DNA of 64,000 nucleotides, taken from assembly GCA_037783415.1 (NCBI GenBank), contig JAZGTN010000024.1:744001-808000 (forward strand). The letters are read 5' to 3'. A program made the position numbers and the translations under genes. Under the pieces are notes generated by a model, which made no database searches, was not told the DNA's origin, and saw only the letters and a program-made list of their open reading frames with translations. Positions 60,701 through 64,000 of the stretch are shown here, piece by piece. This DNA is from Leptasterias polaris. Its lineage: Eukaryota; Echinodermata; Asteroidea; Forcipulatida; Asteriidae. Each line of letters starts with the position of its first letter. Positions within the stretch are counted from its first letter, which is position 1.

Positions 60701-61605
60701 GGACTCCCTAATGTGGCAGTGGCCAAAGTGGATATGATTGGATGCTACAGCTGTGGGGAAGATTTGTACCAAAATCGTTCAAAATAATTTCCAGAATTCC
60801 TTCAGATTAGCATCTTAATTGTTGTGCTCACTACAGCAGAAAAACTTGCGTTTAGTAAACAAATATTTCATAAACGATCAAGTCGATTTGACAGCACGTG
60901 TATGCGTTGACAATGTGTTTATTGTTGCATCATTTATTTGTTAACTCGAACCCCTGGGGTATTTTGCTTGTGGTAATGTAATAAAATTGAACCACTGCTT
61001 AGGGCCGCTCCATAAGCAAAACAATTTTGCTTACAAGCTTCAAGACTTTTGGCCCTGGGACCGATTTTATAAAGCCTGTAAGTACAAAAACTTGCTAAGA
61101 ACAAACAATTATTGCTTAGCAGAAACAGGTAACCAGCCAACATTCCATGAAGTTGACACTGGTGCCTCACTCATTGCTTTGCATAGCAAAGGAATTTGTT
61201 ACTTTATACAATTTGGTCTTGAACTGAATTTCTGTGGTGATTGCCTACATGTACATACAGGTTGCAGGTTTAGGGAAGATTGTGCGATTATTTGGTTTTG
61301 ATTGTGTGGAAAGAAACGAACCGTGCCCTTTGATCCTTGATGACCTACCTGAGACTTGATTGTCATATTCCAACAGTGCCTCTACGTTCTCCTCGTCTGG
61401 TATGCTGTGTATATTATCCAGTGTAATCTCGTCCTGGTAACCTTCACCGACCATTTGAATGACTCGGTCCTCATATTGATTGTCCATATCGGTCACTCGG
61501 ATGGACCCCTCGAAGCAGCGGGCCACCTCTGGCTTGAAGACTGCCTACCGACGCCGACGATGATGAAGGCTGTGTGGGGATGACGAATGGGTTCTTCACC
61601 CTCAT
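33270..61605 (-). CDS. HYDIN: HYDIN, 3' half of the gene (gene span)
   Basis: HYDIN is a giant protein (about 5,000 residues in vertebrates) of the C2b projection of the axonemal central pair, needed for ciliary bending. It is built of many ASH/MSP-like beta domains. Here about 18 exons encode roughly the last 1,600 residues, with a further duplicated stretch. Recognisable HYDIN segments appear in order: FKPEVARCFEGSIRVTDMDN, VPDWDDRLRTVKWVDIP, HFELEDSDYITGSSRNPELR, IPEQNILVPFLLVGD, INNSPAPLTF, EGEHWAGAD, GLDYIDV and the C-terminal YLKGITP stop. Splice phases agree at almost every junction. Lesions: a tandem triplication with chimeric exons, an in-frame TAG at 57,877-57,879, frameshifts near 61,545 and 33,700, and a phase break near 37,700. 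The 5' half lies beyond the right edge. Confidence 0.9.
33757..34025. other. HYDIN intron
   Basis: GTAAAC donor to ATATCAG acceptor on the minus strand, with no other feature. Confidence 0.6.
34026..34250 (-). CDS. HYDIN: HYDIN exon (75 codons)
   Basis: The exon is bounded by TTCACAG^ and AAG^GTAAAC, phase 0 to 0. It encodes GSLSFEFLPLKTGVANSKL through FVNFAKLKTEYTCK, the ASH-type stretch just before the C-terminal domain of HYDIN. Confidence 0.9.
34360..34690 (+). mobile_element. MITE-like dispersed repeat, family 1
   Basis: Related to 10,094-10,478 throughout its length (GGTAATTACTCTACAAG at the left, ACAGGTTTGTTATTTTATGC near the right). It lies in a HYDIN intron. Confidence 0.65.
34850..35440. 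repeat. Diverged tandem duplication in a HYDIN intron
   Basis: Two units share GGTTTGT-ATGCAAGAGA, TTTTTTGTCAAATTGG, AATTTCAGGGGCGCCTTCAA (or TTTCAGGGGTGCCTTCAA) and GTGTGCTATCATAC-AGCAGGAAT, about 205 bp apart (from 34,890 and 35,100). Confidence 0.65.
35497..35727 (-). CDS. HYDIN: HYDIN exon (77 codons)
   Basis: It encodes VIFRNEVTGEFQFYYATF through CPVPDIMLPPQLLVPPQSE and ends GAG^GTAGGA. Its acceptor is preceded by an almost pure C run of about 16 bases (plus-strand G run 35,730-35,745), an unusual pyrimidine tract that is also prone to length errors. Confidence 0.9.
36150..36305. mobile_element. MITE, family 3, partial
   Basis: CAGCTAAGCACAAATGAGCA, ACCAGCCACAGATGGTACAT and TTTGGCTGGTAACC match the family 3 interior. 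The termini are lost. Confidence 0.55.
36659..36809 (-). CDS. HYDIN: HYDIN exon (151 nt)
   Basis: It encodes FKVIIEMIKPDKLDTATTLK through GLDYIDVPGLSKREYKLNFF, ending SAK^GTAAGG. It begins by completing an Arg codon split after the previous exon (AG^A). Strongly HYDIN-like. Confidence 0.9.
37235..37470 (+). repeat. tRNA-bearing dispersed repeat, plus orientation
   Basis: About 130 bp upstream of the tRNA-like part (TTCCCAGGTTGTATCGTAAA through GAACAAAGATATTGACAAAA) and ~35 bp downstream (TTTCTTTGTTCGACCCAAC) recur in inverted orientation at 38,290-38,530. The repeat unit is therefore larger than the tRNA-like core. Confidence 0.7.
37369..37440 (+). tRNA. tRNA-like sequence (tRNA-Asn-like, probably a pseudogene or repeat core)
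   Basis: 72 nt fold as a cloverleaf. The acceptor GGCTAGA pairs with TCTAGTC, the D-arm is TAGCTCAGTTGGTAGAGC, and the anticodon stem CCGG/CCGG holds a loop with GTT at positions 34-36. The T-arm contains GGTTCAAATCC. A and B boxes are intact and a T5 run follows. Against function: position 33 is A rather than U, one anticodon-stem pair and one T-stem pair are mismatched, and no CCA is encoded (normal in eukaryotes). Confidence 0.45.
37556..37690 (-). CDS. HYDIN: HYDIN exon, 5' boundary uncertain
   Basis: The supported part reads HNLTGVSEAPKAAGSITREV, then PSKTQYTEQLSVSNWLKRPQ, then AG^GTAGGT. Relative to known HYDIN, the ~15 residues that should precede HNLTG ('FFPLPDGTG' region) are not visible. 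The best acceptor (GTGTGTAG) is also not phase-compatible with the preceding exon. A small deletion or rearrangement is likely here. Confidence 0.75.
37790..38083 (-). CDS. HYDIN: HYDIN exon, the only intact copy (98 codons)
   Basis: It encodes KLRCNIEGGRPLSLVLMGMF, EVLHFNTHARVKDTRSLTLH, EGEHWAGADSIVLEPHPSKP and ends KKHT^GTACAA. The right-hand breakpoint of the tandem duplication falls inside this exon (GTC at 37,877-37,879). Copies B and C therefore retain only its first ~205 nt. Confidence 0.85.
38290..38530 (-). repeat. tRNA-bearing dispersed repeat, minus orientation (copy A)
   Basis: Inverted relative to 37,235-37,470. The tRNA-like core at 38,330-38,403 has a different loop (CACACTAA), and the flanks match. 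Copies sit at the same place in B (43,870-44,110) and C (49,455-49,695). A poly-G run (GTTCGGGGG...) is longer in copy A. Confidence 0.7.
38788..42327 (-). CDS. HYDIN: HYDIN exon block, copy A (five exons)
   Basis: In transcript order: 42,158-42,327 (VTNGPSYQISLAGQGVAPG), 41,585-41,750 (SIDCLYTSTSHLEVQFSACV), 40,677-40,982 (VEILGEGTEMRVEVANPKDR), 39,768-39,937 (VMLECAGLSQPLFVVTGSCQ) and 38,788-38,923 (FKWNSAKFGPDFAISPTEGY). The lengths 170+166+306+170+136 total 948 nt, or 316 codons, entering and leaving in phase 0. All splice sites are canonical and all frames open. They make two to three ASH/MSP-type domains. Confidence 0.9.
39296..39602 (-). mobile_element. Second SINE type, minus orientation (copy A)
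   Basis: At its right end the reverse strand has a tRNA-like head (GGTTTGATTCCCGGCTAGGG as B-box region). The body carries the CTCCGGTTTTCCTCTCTGTG module seen in many metazoan SINEs. Copies lie at 44,874-45,180 and 50,459-50,765. Confidence 0.6.
41343..41552. mobile_element. MITE, family 3, complete (copy A)
   Basis: Termini GGGCCAAATTTCATAGAGCT and the inverse of AGCTCTTTGATGAAATAAGG form ~28 bp inverted repeats around a 150-bp core. The same insertion is present in B (46,928-47,137) and C (52,505-52,712), so it predates the triplication. Confidence 0.75.
41903..42110 (-). mobile_element. Truncated SINE (copy A)
   Basis: AATAGTGGCTTTTTATATAG, CACTCAGTGACGCTCAAGGC and GGGACGTAAAGCTGTAGGTC match the 2512-2950 element. 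The tRNA head is missing. Equivalents lie at 47,488 and 53,046. Confidence 0.65.
42599..42775 (+). mobile_element. SINE body fragment (copy A)
   Basis: AACTATAATTGCTTCTCTTC, GGGCAGAGATGGTTCTTGTG and AGGGAGCTGAGATGGTTTAG match the body of the 1050-1417 SINE. No head or tail is present. Equivalents lie at 48,184 and 53,745. Confidence 0.65.
42972..43278 (-). mobile_element. Full SINE, copy A, absent from copy C
   Basis: The tail is at the left (TGGTGCTTATATAGCGCTTT) and the tRNA-like head at the right (CCGGGACTCGAACCCACACC, ACCACTCGGCCATGACTCC). The target-site duplication TGACTT flanks it at 42,966-42,971 and 43,279-43,284. Copy C has a single uninterrupted TGACTT at the homologous site. Confidence 0.9.
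43431..43668 (-). pseudogene. HYDIN: Chimeric HYDIN exon at the A/B junction
   Basis: 238 nt. The first part is the KLRCNIEGG exon up to EGEHWAGAD. The last 33 nt come from the end of the exon at 54,255-54,479, joined at GTC (43,462-43,464). The join is out of frame and reads VDTGM-stop (TGA 43,444-43,446). Both original splice sites survive, so the exon could be recognised and would introduce a premature stop. Confidence 0.9.
44366..47912 (-). CDS. HYDIN: HYDIN exon block, copy B (five exons)
   Basis: In transcript order: 47,743-47,912, 47,170-47,335, 46,262-46,567, 45,346-45,515 and 44,366-44,501. All have the lengths and phases of copy A and open frames. FKWNGTKFGPDF replaces FKWNSAKFGPDF. 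The block is coding-competent, but a chimeric exon flanks it on each side. Confidence 0.85.
48557..48863 (-). mobile_element. Full SINE, copy B
   Basis: Same insertion as 42,972-43,278 with the same TGACTT duplication. Inherited by segmental duplication, not an independent insertion. Confidence 0.9.
49016..49253 (-). pseudogene. HYDIN: Chimeric HYDIN exon at the B/C junction
   Basis: Same fusion, same GTC join (49,047-49,049) and same TGA (49,029-49,031) as the A/B junction. The identical breakpoint shows that the third copy arose by recombination between existing copies, not by a second independent break. Confidence 0.9.
49951..53468 (-). CDS. HYDIN: HYDIN exon block, copy C, one exon frameshifted
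   Basis: In transcript order: 53,299-53,468, 52,743-52,908, 51,843-52,141, 50,931-51,100 and 49,951-50,086. The third exon is 299 nt instead of 306. GTCCTTGGGGTTGGCTAC in A and B is GTCCTGGCTAC here (near 52,095), which breaks the frame after VEVA. The other four exons are open. This block is transcribed first, so the deletion would truncate a full read-through transcript. Confidence 0.8.
52505..52712. mobile_element. MITE, family 3 (copy C)
   Basis: Same insertion as at 41,343 and 46,928. The termini are preserved. Confidence 0.7.
54255..54479 (-). CDS. HYDIN: HYDIN exon (75 codons), left breakpoint source
   Basis: It encodes VEVNEKAVRSIFIVNAGKFN through KTSIRGCEFLLK, phase 0 to 0, with TATTCAG^ and AAG^GTACAA. 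It matches the HYDIN 'NFINTGKFTF' region. Its last 33 nt, after GTC at 54,286-54,288, are what is fused into the chimeric exons. Confidence 0.9.
54803..55010 (-). CDS. HYDIN: HYDIN exon (208 nt)
   Basis: It encodes IPIDVSFTPHEEKVVNFNVE, LPIYLNVKAEGYSMNAKVLC, GVNEINFGE and ends GAG^GTAAAA. It begins by completing the Arg codon split with the exon at 55,618 (AG^G). Confidence 0.9.
55166..55335. mobile_element. MITE, family 3
   Basis: GGGTCCAATTTCAGTGAGCT at the left, TTTGGCTGGTAATCTTTATT and GTGCTTAGCTA at the right. The second terminus is incomplete. Confidence 0.6.
55618..55765 (-). CDS. HYDIN: HYDIN exon (148 nt)
   Basis: It encodes NQASERIQLINNESRPFTFD through LNVTPKEGIIPPFG, after CAACCAG^ and before AAG^GTGAGT. 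It completes a Gly codon from the previous exon (G^GT). Confidence 0.9.
55884..56262 (-). mobile_element. tRNA-derived SINE, minus orientation
   Basis: The tail ACTTTTTATATAGCGCTTTA is at the left. The body CCTACGGCTTTACGTCCCAT matches 2512-2950, and the head GACTGGGACTCCAACCCACT with AGAGCTTGAGTCCAGTGT is at the right. The last part of the tRNA-like region is degraded. Confidence 0.7.
56350..56515 (-). CDS. HYDIN: HYDIN exon (166 nt)
   Basis: It encodes ISFDFTPSQLGIVESFWRFT, IPEQNILVPFLLVGD and SHINFKSLLL, with a phase-1 exit (CTCG^GTAAGA). Very close to the vertebrate HYDIN segment 'IPEHNITVPFLLVG'. Confidence 0.95.
57099..57462 (-). CDS. HYDIN: HYDIN exon (364 nt)
   Basis: It encodes VPNLEEGKQGPVISLRGRSL, HFELEDSDYITGSSRNPELR, LDPNTRVIEFASVGIQVKNR, INPTNTQYSFIWNCEDEEDP and GFVAPGKKTE. 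It is the most conserved and diagnostic HYDIN exon in the window. Splice sites ATCCAG^ and GAG^GTAAGC, in phase with both neighbours. Confidence 0.95.
57662..57943 (-). CDS. HYDIN: HYDIN exon with in-frame TAG (282 nt)
   Basis: It reads FQLTNKGTVQLAYNWQVVME, D, stop, ILRRKSVSFADEDQMRLPSR, then PFTVVPEMGTVGVGKKQNFT and FAPLDMQDYEGRLIC. TAG lies at 57,877-57,879. The frame is open and HYDIN-like on both sides. The 18 nt GTGGTAATGGAAGACTAG start with GT and end with AG, but that is far too short for a spliceosomal intron. Confidence 0.85.
58162..58322 (-). CDS. HYDIN: HYDIN exon (161 nt) beside a transposon end
   Basis: It encodes VVETEPEPTNTPLEDTTRDV, ANADYAKYKCKTDVVHFKDT and LMFQTRQF, exit phase 2 (GT^GTAAGT). 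The acceptor AG overlaps a TTAA target site (GGGTTAAG^GTTGTT), so the bases upstream of the splice site belong to a piggyBac-like element. Confidence 0.85.
58328..59209 (+). mobile_element. piggyBac-like transposon remnant in a HYDIN intron
   Basis: The element starts CCCTTTCAACTCGATCC and ends with the inverse of CCCTTTAAACTCGACCC. TTAA flanks it on each side (58,324-58,327 and 59,210-59,213), the usual piggyBac target. Inside, a plus-strand frame from 58,638 starts MTKKKPEKQ and continues RRQFIEEELFYLLGFVDESD, then DLDSGEEEMLNEG. This acidic leader is like the N-terminus of piggyBac (PGBD) transposases. The catalytic part is missing. A second TTAA-adjacent end (CTAAAGGGTTAA, 59,594-59,605) may be another, nested end. 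Confidence 0.7.
59621..59917 (-). CDS. HYDIN: HYDIN exon with charged coiled-coil-like stretch (99 codons)
   Basis: It encodes VPDWDDRLRTVKWVDIPVAA, then a Lys/Glu/Ala-rich segment (DAKKEEKEAKKEHRKGGAKD, EELRRKIAAGEIVIEVPKPA) and ends AAG^GTAATG, phase 0 to 0. The charged segment would form a helix between ASH domains. Confidence 0.9.
59953..60360 (+). repeat. 24-bp minisatellite, about 17 units
   Basis: Units of ACAAATTCACAGACAACTTG followed by GTAA are repeated with substitutions. Because 24 is a multiple of three, frames on both strands read as 8-residue repeats. It lies in a HYDIN intron between two certain exons and is unlikely to be coding. Confidence 0.9.
60476..60750 (-). CDS. HYDIN: HYDIN exon (275 nt)
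   Basis: It encodes AVASNHIHFGHCHIRESYQL, FTMTNHNTVDTVRFQWPEHS and HLHGGLAKDIAVTFKTDSAV through ITFDKPVDQ, ending CAG^GTAAAT. The entry phase (G^CT) matches the exon to its right. A typical ASH/MSP fold segment. Confidence 0.9.
60988..61168. mobile_element. MITE, family 3, diverged
   Basis: ATTTTATAAAGCCTGTAAGT, TTGCTTAGCAGAAACAGGTA and ACCAGCCAACATTCCATGAA retain the family pattern in shuffled, diverged form. Confidence 0.4.
61349..61605 (-). CDS. HYDIN: HYDIN exon, with apparent frameshift
   Basis: After ACCTTCAG the first frame reads MRVKNPFVIPTQPSSSSASV. Near 61,545 the HYDIN homology moves to another frame: FKPEVARCFEGSIRVTDMDN, then YEDRVIQMVGEGYQDEITLD and VEALLEYDNQVS, phase-1 exit (TCAG^GTAGGT). 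In the second frame a TAG (61,545-61,547) lies just upstream, so no single frame covers the exon. A one-base indel is implied. This is the first HYDIN exon visible in the window, and earlier ones are off the right edge. Confidence 0.85.
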
Positions 61606-61690
61606 CTGAAGGTAACAATCAAGAAAGATTCACGTTTAAGAAATCAGGCGTCATATAACTCTTGGAAAGAAGTAGGAAAATCTTATTGAC

Positions 61691-64000
61691 TACAAGGACT
61701 GACCAATTTAGGGTGCAAAGGCTGCTGGCCAACATATGGGTTGAAAGGGCTTAACAACTTGGGATGCAAGGGCTGACCAACTTGGGGTGCAAGGGCTGAC
61801 CAACTTGGGGTGCAAGGGCTGACCAACTTGAGGGGCAAGGGCTGACCAACTTGGGGTACAAGGGCTGACCAACTTGGGATGCAAGTGCTGACCAACTTGG
61901 GGTGCAAGGGCTGACCAACTTGGGGTGCAAGGGCTGACCAACTTGGGGTGCAAGGGCTGACCAACTTGGGATGCAAGTGCTGACCAACTTGGGGTGCAAG
62001 GGCTGACCAACTTGGGGTACAAGGGCTGACCAACTTGGGGTGCAAGGGCTGACCAACTTGGGGTATAAGGGCTGACCAACTTGGGATGGAAGAGCTTACC
62101 AACTTGGGGTGCAAGGGCTGACCAACTTGGGATGCAAGGGCTGACCAACTTGAGGTACAAGGGCTGACCAACTTGGGGTGCAAGGGCTGACCAACTTGGG
62201 GTGCAAGGGCTGACCAACTTGGGGTGTAAGGGCTGACCAACTTGGGGTGCAAGGGCTGACCAACTTGGGGTGCAAGGGCTGACCAACTTGGGATGCAAGT
62301 GCTGACCAACTTGGGGTGCAAGGGCTGACCAACTTGAGGTGTAAGGGCTGACCAACTTGGGGTGCAAGGGCTGACCAACTTGGGGTGCAAGGGCTGACCA
62401 ACTTGGGGTGCAAGGGCTGACCAACTTGGGGTGCAAGGGCTGACCAACTTGGGGTGCAAGGGCTGACCAACTTGGGATGGAAGAGCTGGCCAACTTGGGA
62501 TGCAAGGGCTGACCAACTTGGGGTACAAGGGCTGACCAACTTGGGATGCAAGGGCTGACCAACTTGGGATGCAAGGGCTGACCAACTTGGGATGCAAGTG
62601 CTGGCCAACTTGGGATGCAAGGGCTGACCAACTTGGGGTGCAGGGGCTGACCAACTTGGGGTATAAGGGCTGACCAACTTGGGGTATAAGGGCTGACCAA
62701 CTTGGGGTGCAAGGGCTGACCAACTTGGGGTGCAAGGGCTGACCAACTTGGGGTGTAAGGGCTGACCAACTTGGGATGCAGGGGCTGACCAACTTGGGAT
62801 GCAAGGGCTGACCAACTTGGGATGCAAGGGCTGACCAACTTGGGATGCAAGTGCTGGCTAACTTGGGATGCAGGGGCTGACCAACTTGGGGTGCAGGGGC
62901 TGACCAACTTGGGGTATAAGGGCTGACCAACTTGGGGTATAAGGGCTGACCAATTTGGGGTGTAAGGGATTACCAACTTGGGGTGTAAGGGATTACCAAC
63001 TTGGGGTGCAAGGGCTGACCAACTTGGGGTGCAAAGGCTGACCAACTTGGGGTGCAAGTGCTGACCAACTTGGGGTATAAGGGCTGACCAACTTGGGGTA
63101 TAAGGGCTGACCAACTTGGGATGCAAGGGCTGACCAACTTGGGATGCAAGGGCTGACCAACTTGGGATGCAAGGGCTGACCAACTTGGGATGCAAGGGCT
63201 GACCAACTTGGGATGCAAGGGCTGACCAACTTGGGGTGCAAGTGCTGACCAACTTGGGGTGCAAGTGCTGACCAACTTGGGGTGCAGGGGCTGACCAACT
63301 TGGGGTGCAAGGGCTGACCAACTTGGGGTGCAAGGGCTGACCAACTTGGGGTGCAAGGGCTGACCTACTTGGGGTGCAAGTGCTGACCAACTTGGGGTAT
63401 AAGGGCTGACCAACTTGGGATGGAAGAGCTTACCAACTTGGGGTGCAAGGGCTGACCAACTTGGGATGCAAGGGCTGACCAACTTGGGGTACAAGGGCTG
63501 ACCAACTTGGGGTGCAAGGGCTGACCAACTTGGGGTGCAAGGGCTGACCAACTTGGGGTGTAAGGGCTGACCAACTTGGGGTGCAAGGGCTGACCAACTT
63601 GGGGTGCAAGGGCTGACCAACTTGGGATGCAAGTGCTGACCAACTTGGGGTACAAGGGCTGACCAACTTGGGGTGCAGGGGCTGACCAACTTGGGGTGTA
63701 AGGGCTGACCAACTTGGGGTGCAAGGGCTGACCAACTTGGGGTGCAAGGGCTGACCAACTTGGGGTGTAAGGGCTGACCAACTTGAGATGCAAGGTCTGA
63801 CCAACTTGGGATGCAAGGGCTGACCAACTTGGGATGCAAGGGCTGACCAACTTGGGATGCAAGTGCTGGCCAACTTGGGATGCAAGGGCTGACCAACTTG
63901 GGGTGCAGGGGCTGACCAACTTGGGGTATAAGGGCTGACCAACTTGGGGTATAAGGGCTGACCAACTTGGGGTATAAGGGCTGACAAACTTGGGGTATAA
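61691..64000 (-). repeat. 23-bp minisatellite, about 100 units, running off the window
   Basis: Units of GACCAACTTGGGGTGCAAGG plus GCT continue for 2.3 kb, with GGGATG, GGGTAT and GGGTAC variants. 23 is not a multiple of three, so each minus frame cycles through the same 23-residue period (PQVGQPLHPKLVSPC type), and none has a stop in the consensus. The long frames (up to 560 codons) are therefore a by-product of the repeat. It sits upstream of a HYDIN exon, in an intron. Confidence 0.9.

Noticed and set aside
61708..63390. A 560-codon minus-strand frame and several overlapping long frames as a repetitive protein gene
   Set aside because: All three frames give the same periodic peptide because the DNA unit is 23 bp. 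The variant bases are spread over all codon positions, and the array lies in a HYDIN intron.

Overview
The window is metazoan nuclear DNA: AT-rich, intron-rich and full of SINEs, MITEs and minisatellites, with no operon structure. It holds two genes I can recognise. One is the 3' half of HYDIN, a ciliary axoneme gene, on the minus strand. The other is a small gene on the plus strand whose C-terminal exons look like the association domain of an interferon regulatory factor (IRF). These genes and several repeat families that I associate from memory with echinoderm genomes suggest a deuterostome, probably an echinoderm. I could not check this against a database.

Layout. 0.4-2.0 kb is a decayed Ty3/gypsy pol relic split by a tRNA-derived SINE. 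2.3-7.7 kb and 15.9-20.4 kb are two related blocks in the same orientation. Each has repeated exon-like cassettes, an unrecognised gag-like stretch and a second exon-like repeat, and the two blocks flank the IRF-like gene (7.9-12.0 kb). 20.4-33.2 kb has no gene I can support. It holds small tandem duplications, a terminal-inverted-repeat element with a telomere-like (CCCTAA)n core, a 98-bp and a 61-bp minisatellite, a LINE 3' fragment and MITEs.

33.27-61.6 kb is HYDIN, read from right to left and ending in the usual YLKGITP-type terminus at 33,270. The splice phases agree across nearly every junction. Its striking feature is a tandem triplication of a ~5.6-kb segment (37.88-54.29 kb) that carries five phase-0-bounded exons encoding 316 residues. 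Both internal junctions make a chimeric exon with an early stop, yet skipping that exon would keep the frame. The gene also shows an in-frame TAG, two apparent frameshifts outside the triplication, a 7-bp exon deletion in one copy, and a piggyBac-like insertion at a 3' splice site. Either this locus is a decaying or rearranged HYDIN copy, or the assembly has indel errors and a collapsed or expanded repeat.

61.7-64.0 kb, inside the next HYDIN intron, is a 23-bp minisatellite that runs off the window. It creates long overlapping open frames that are unlikely to be genes.
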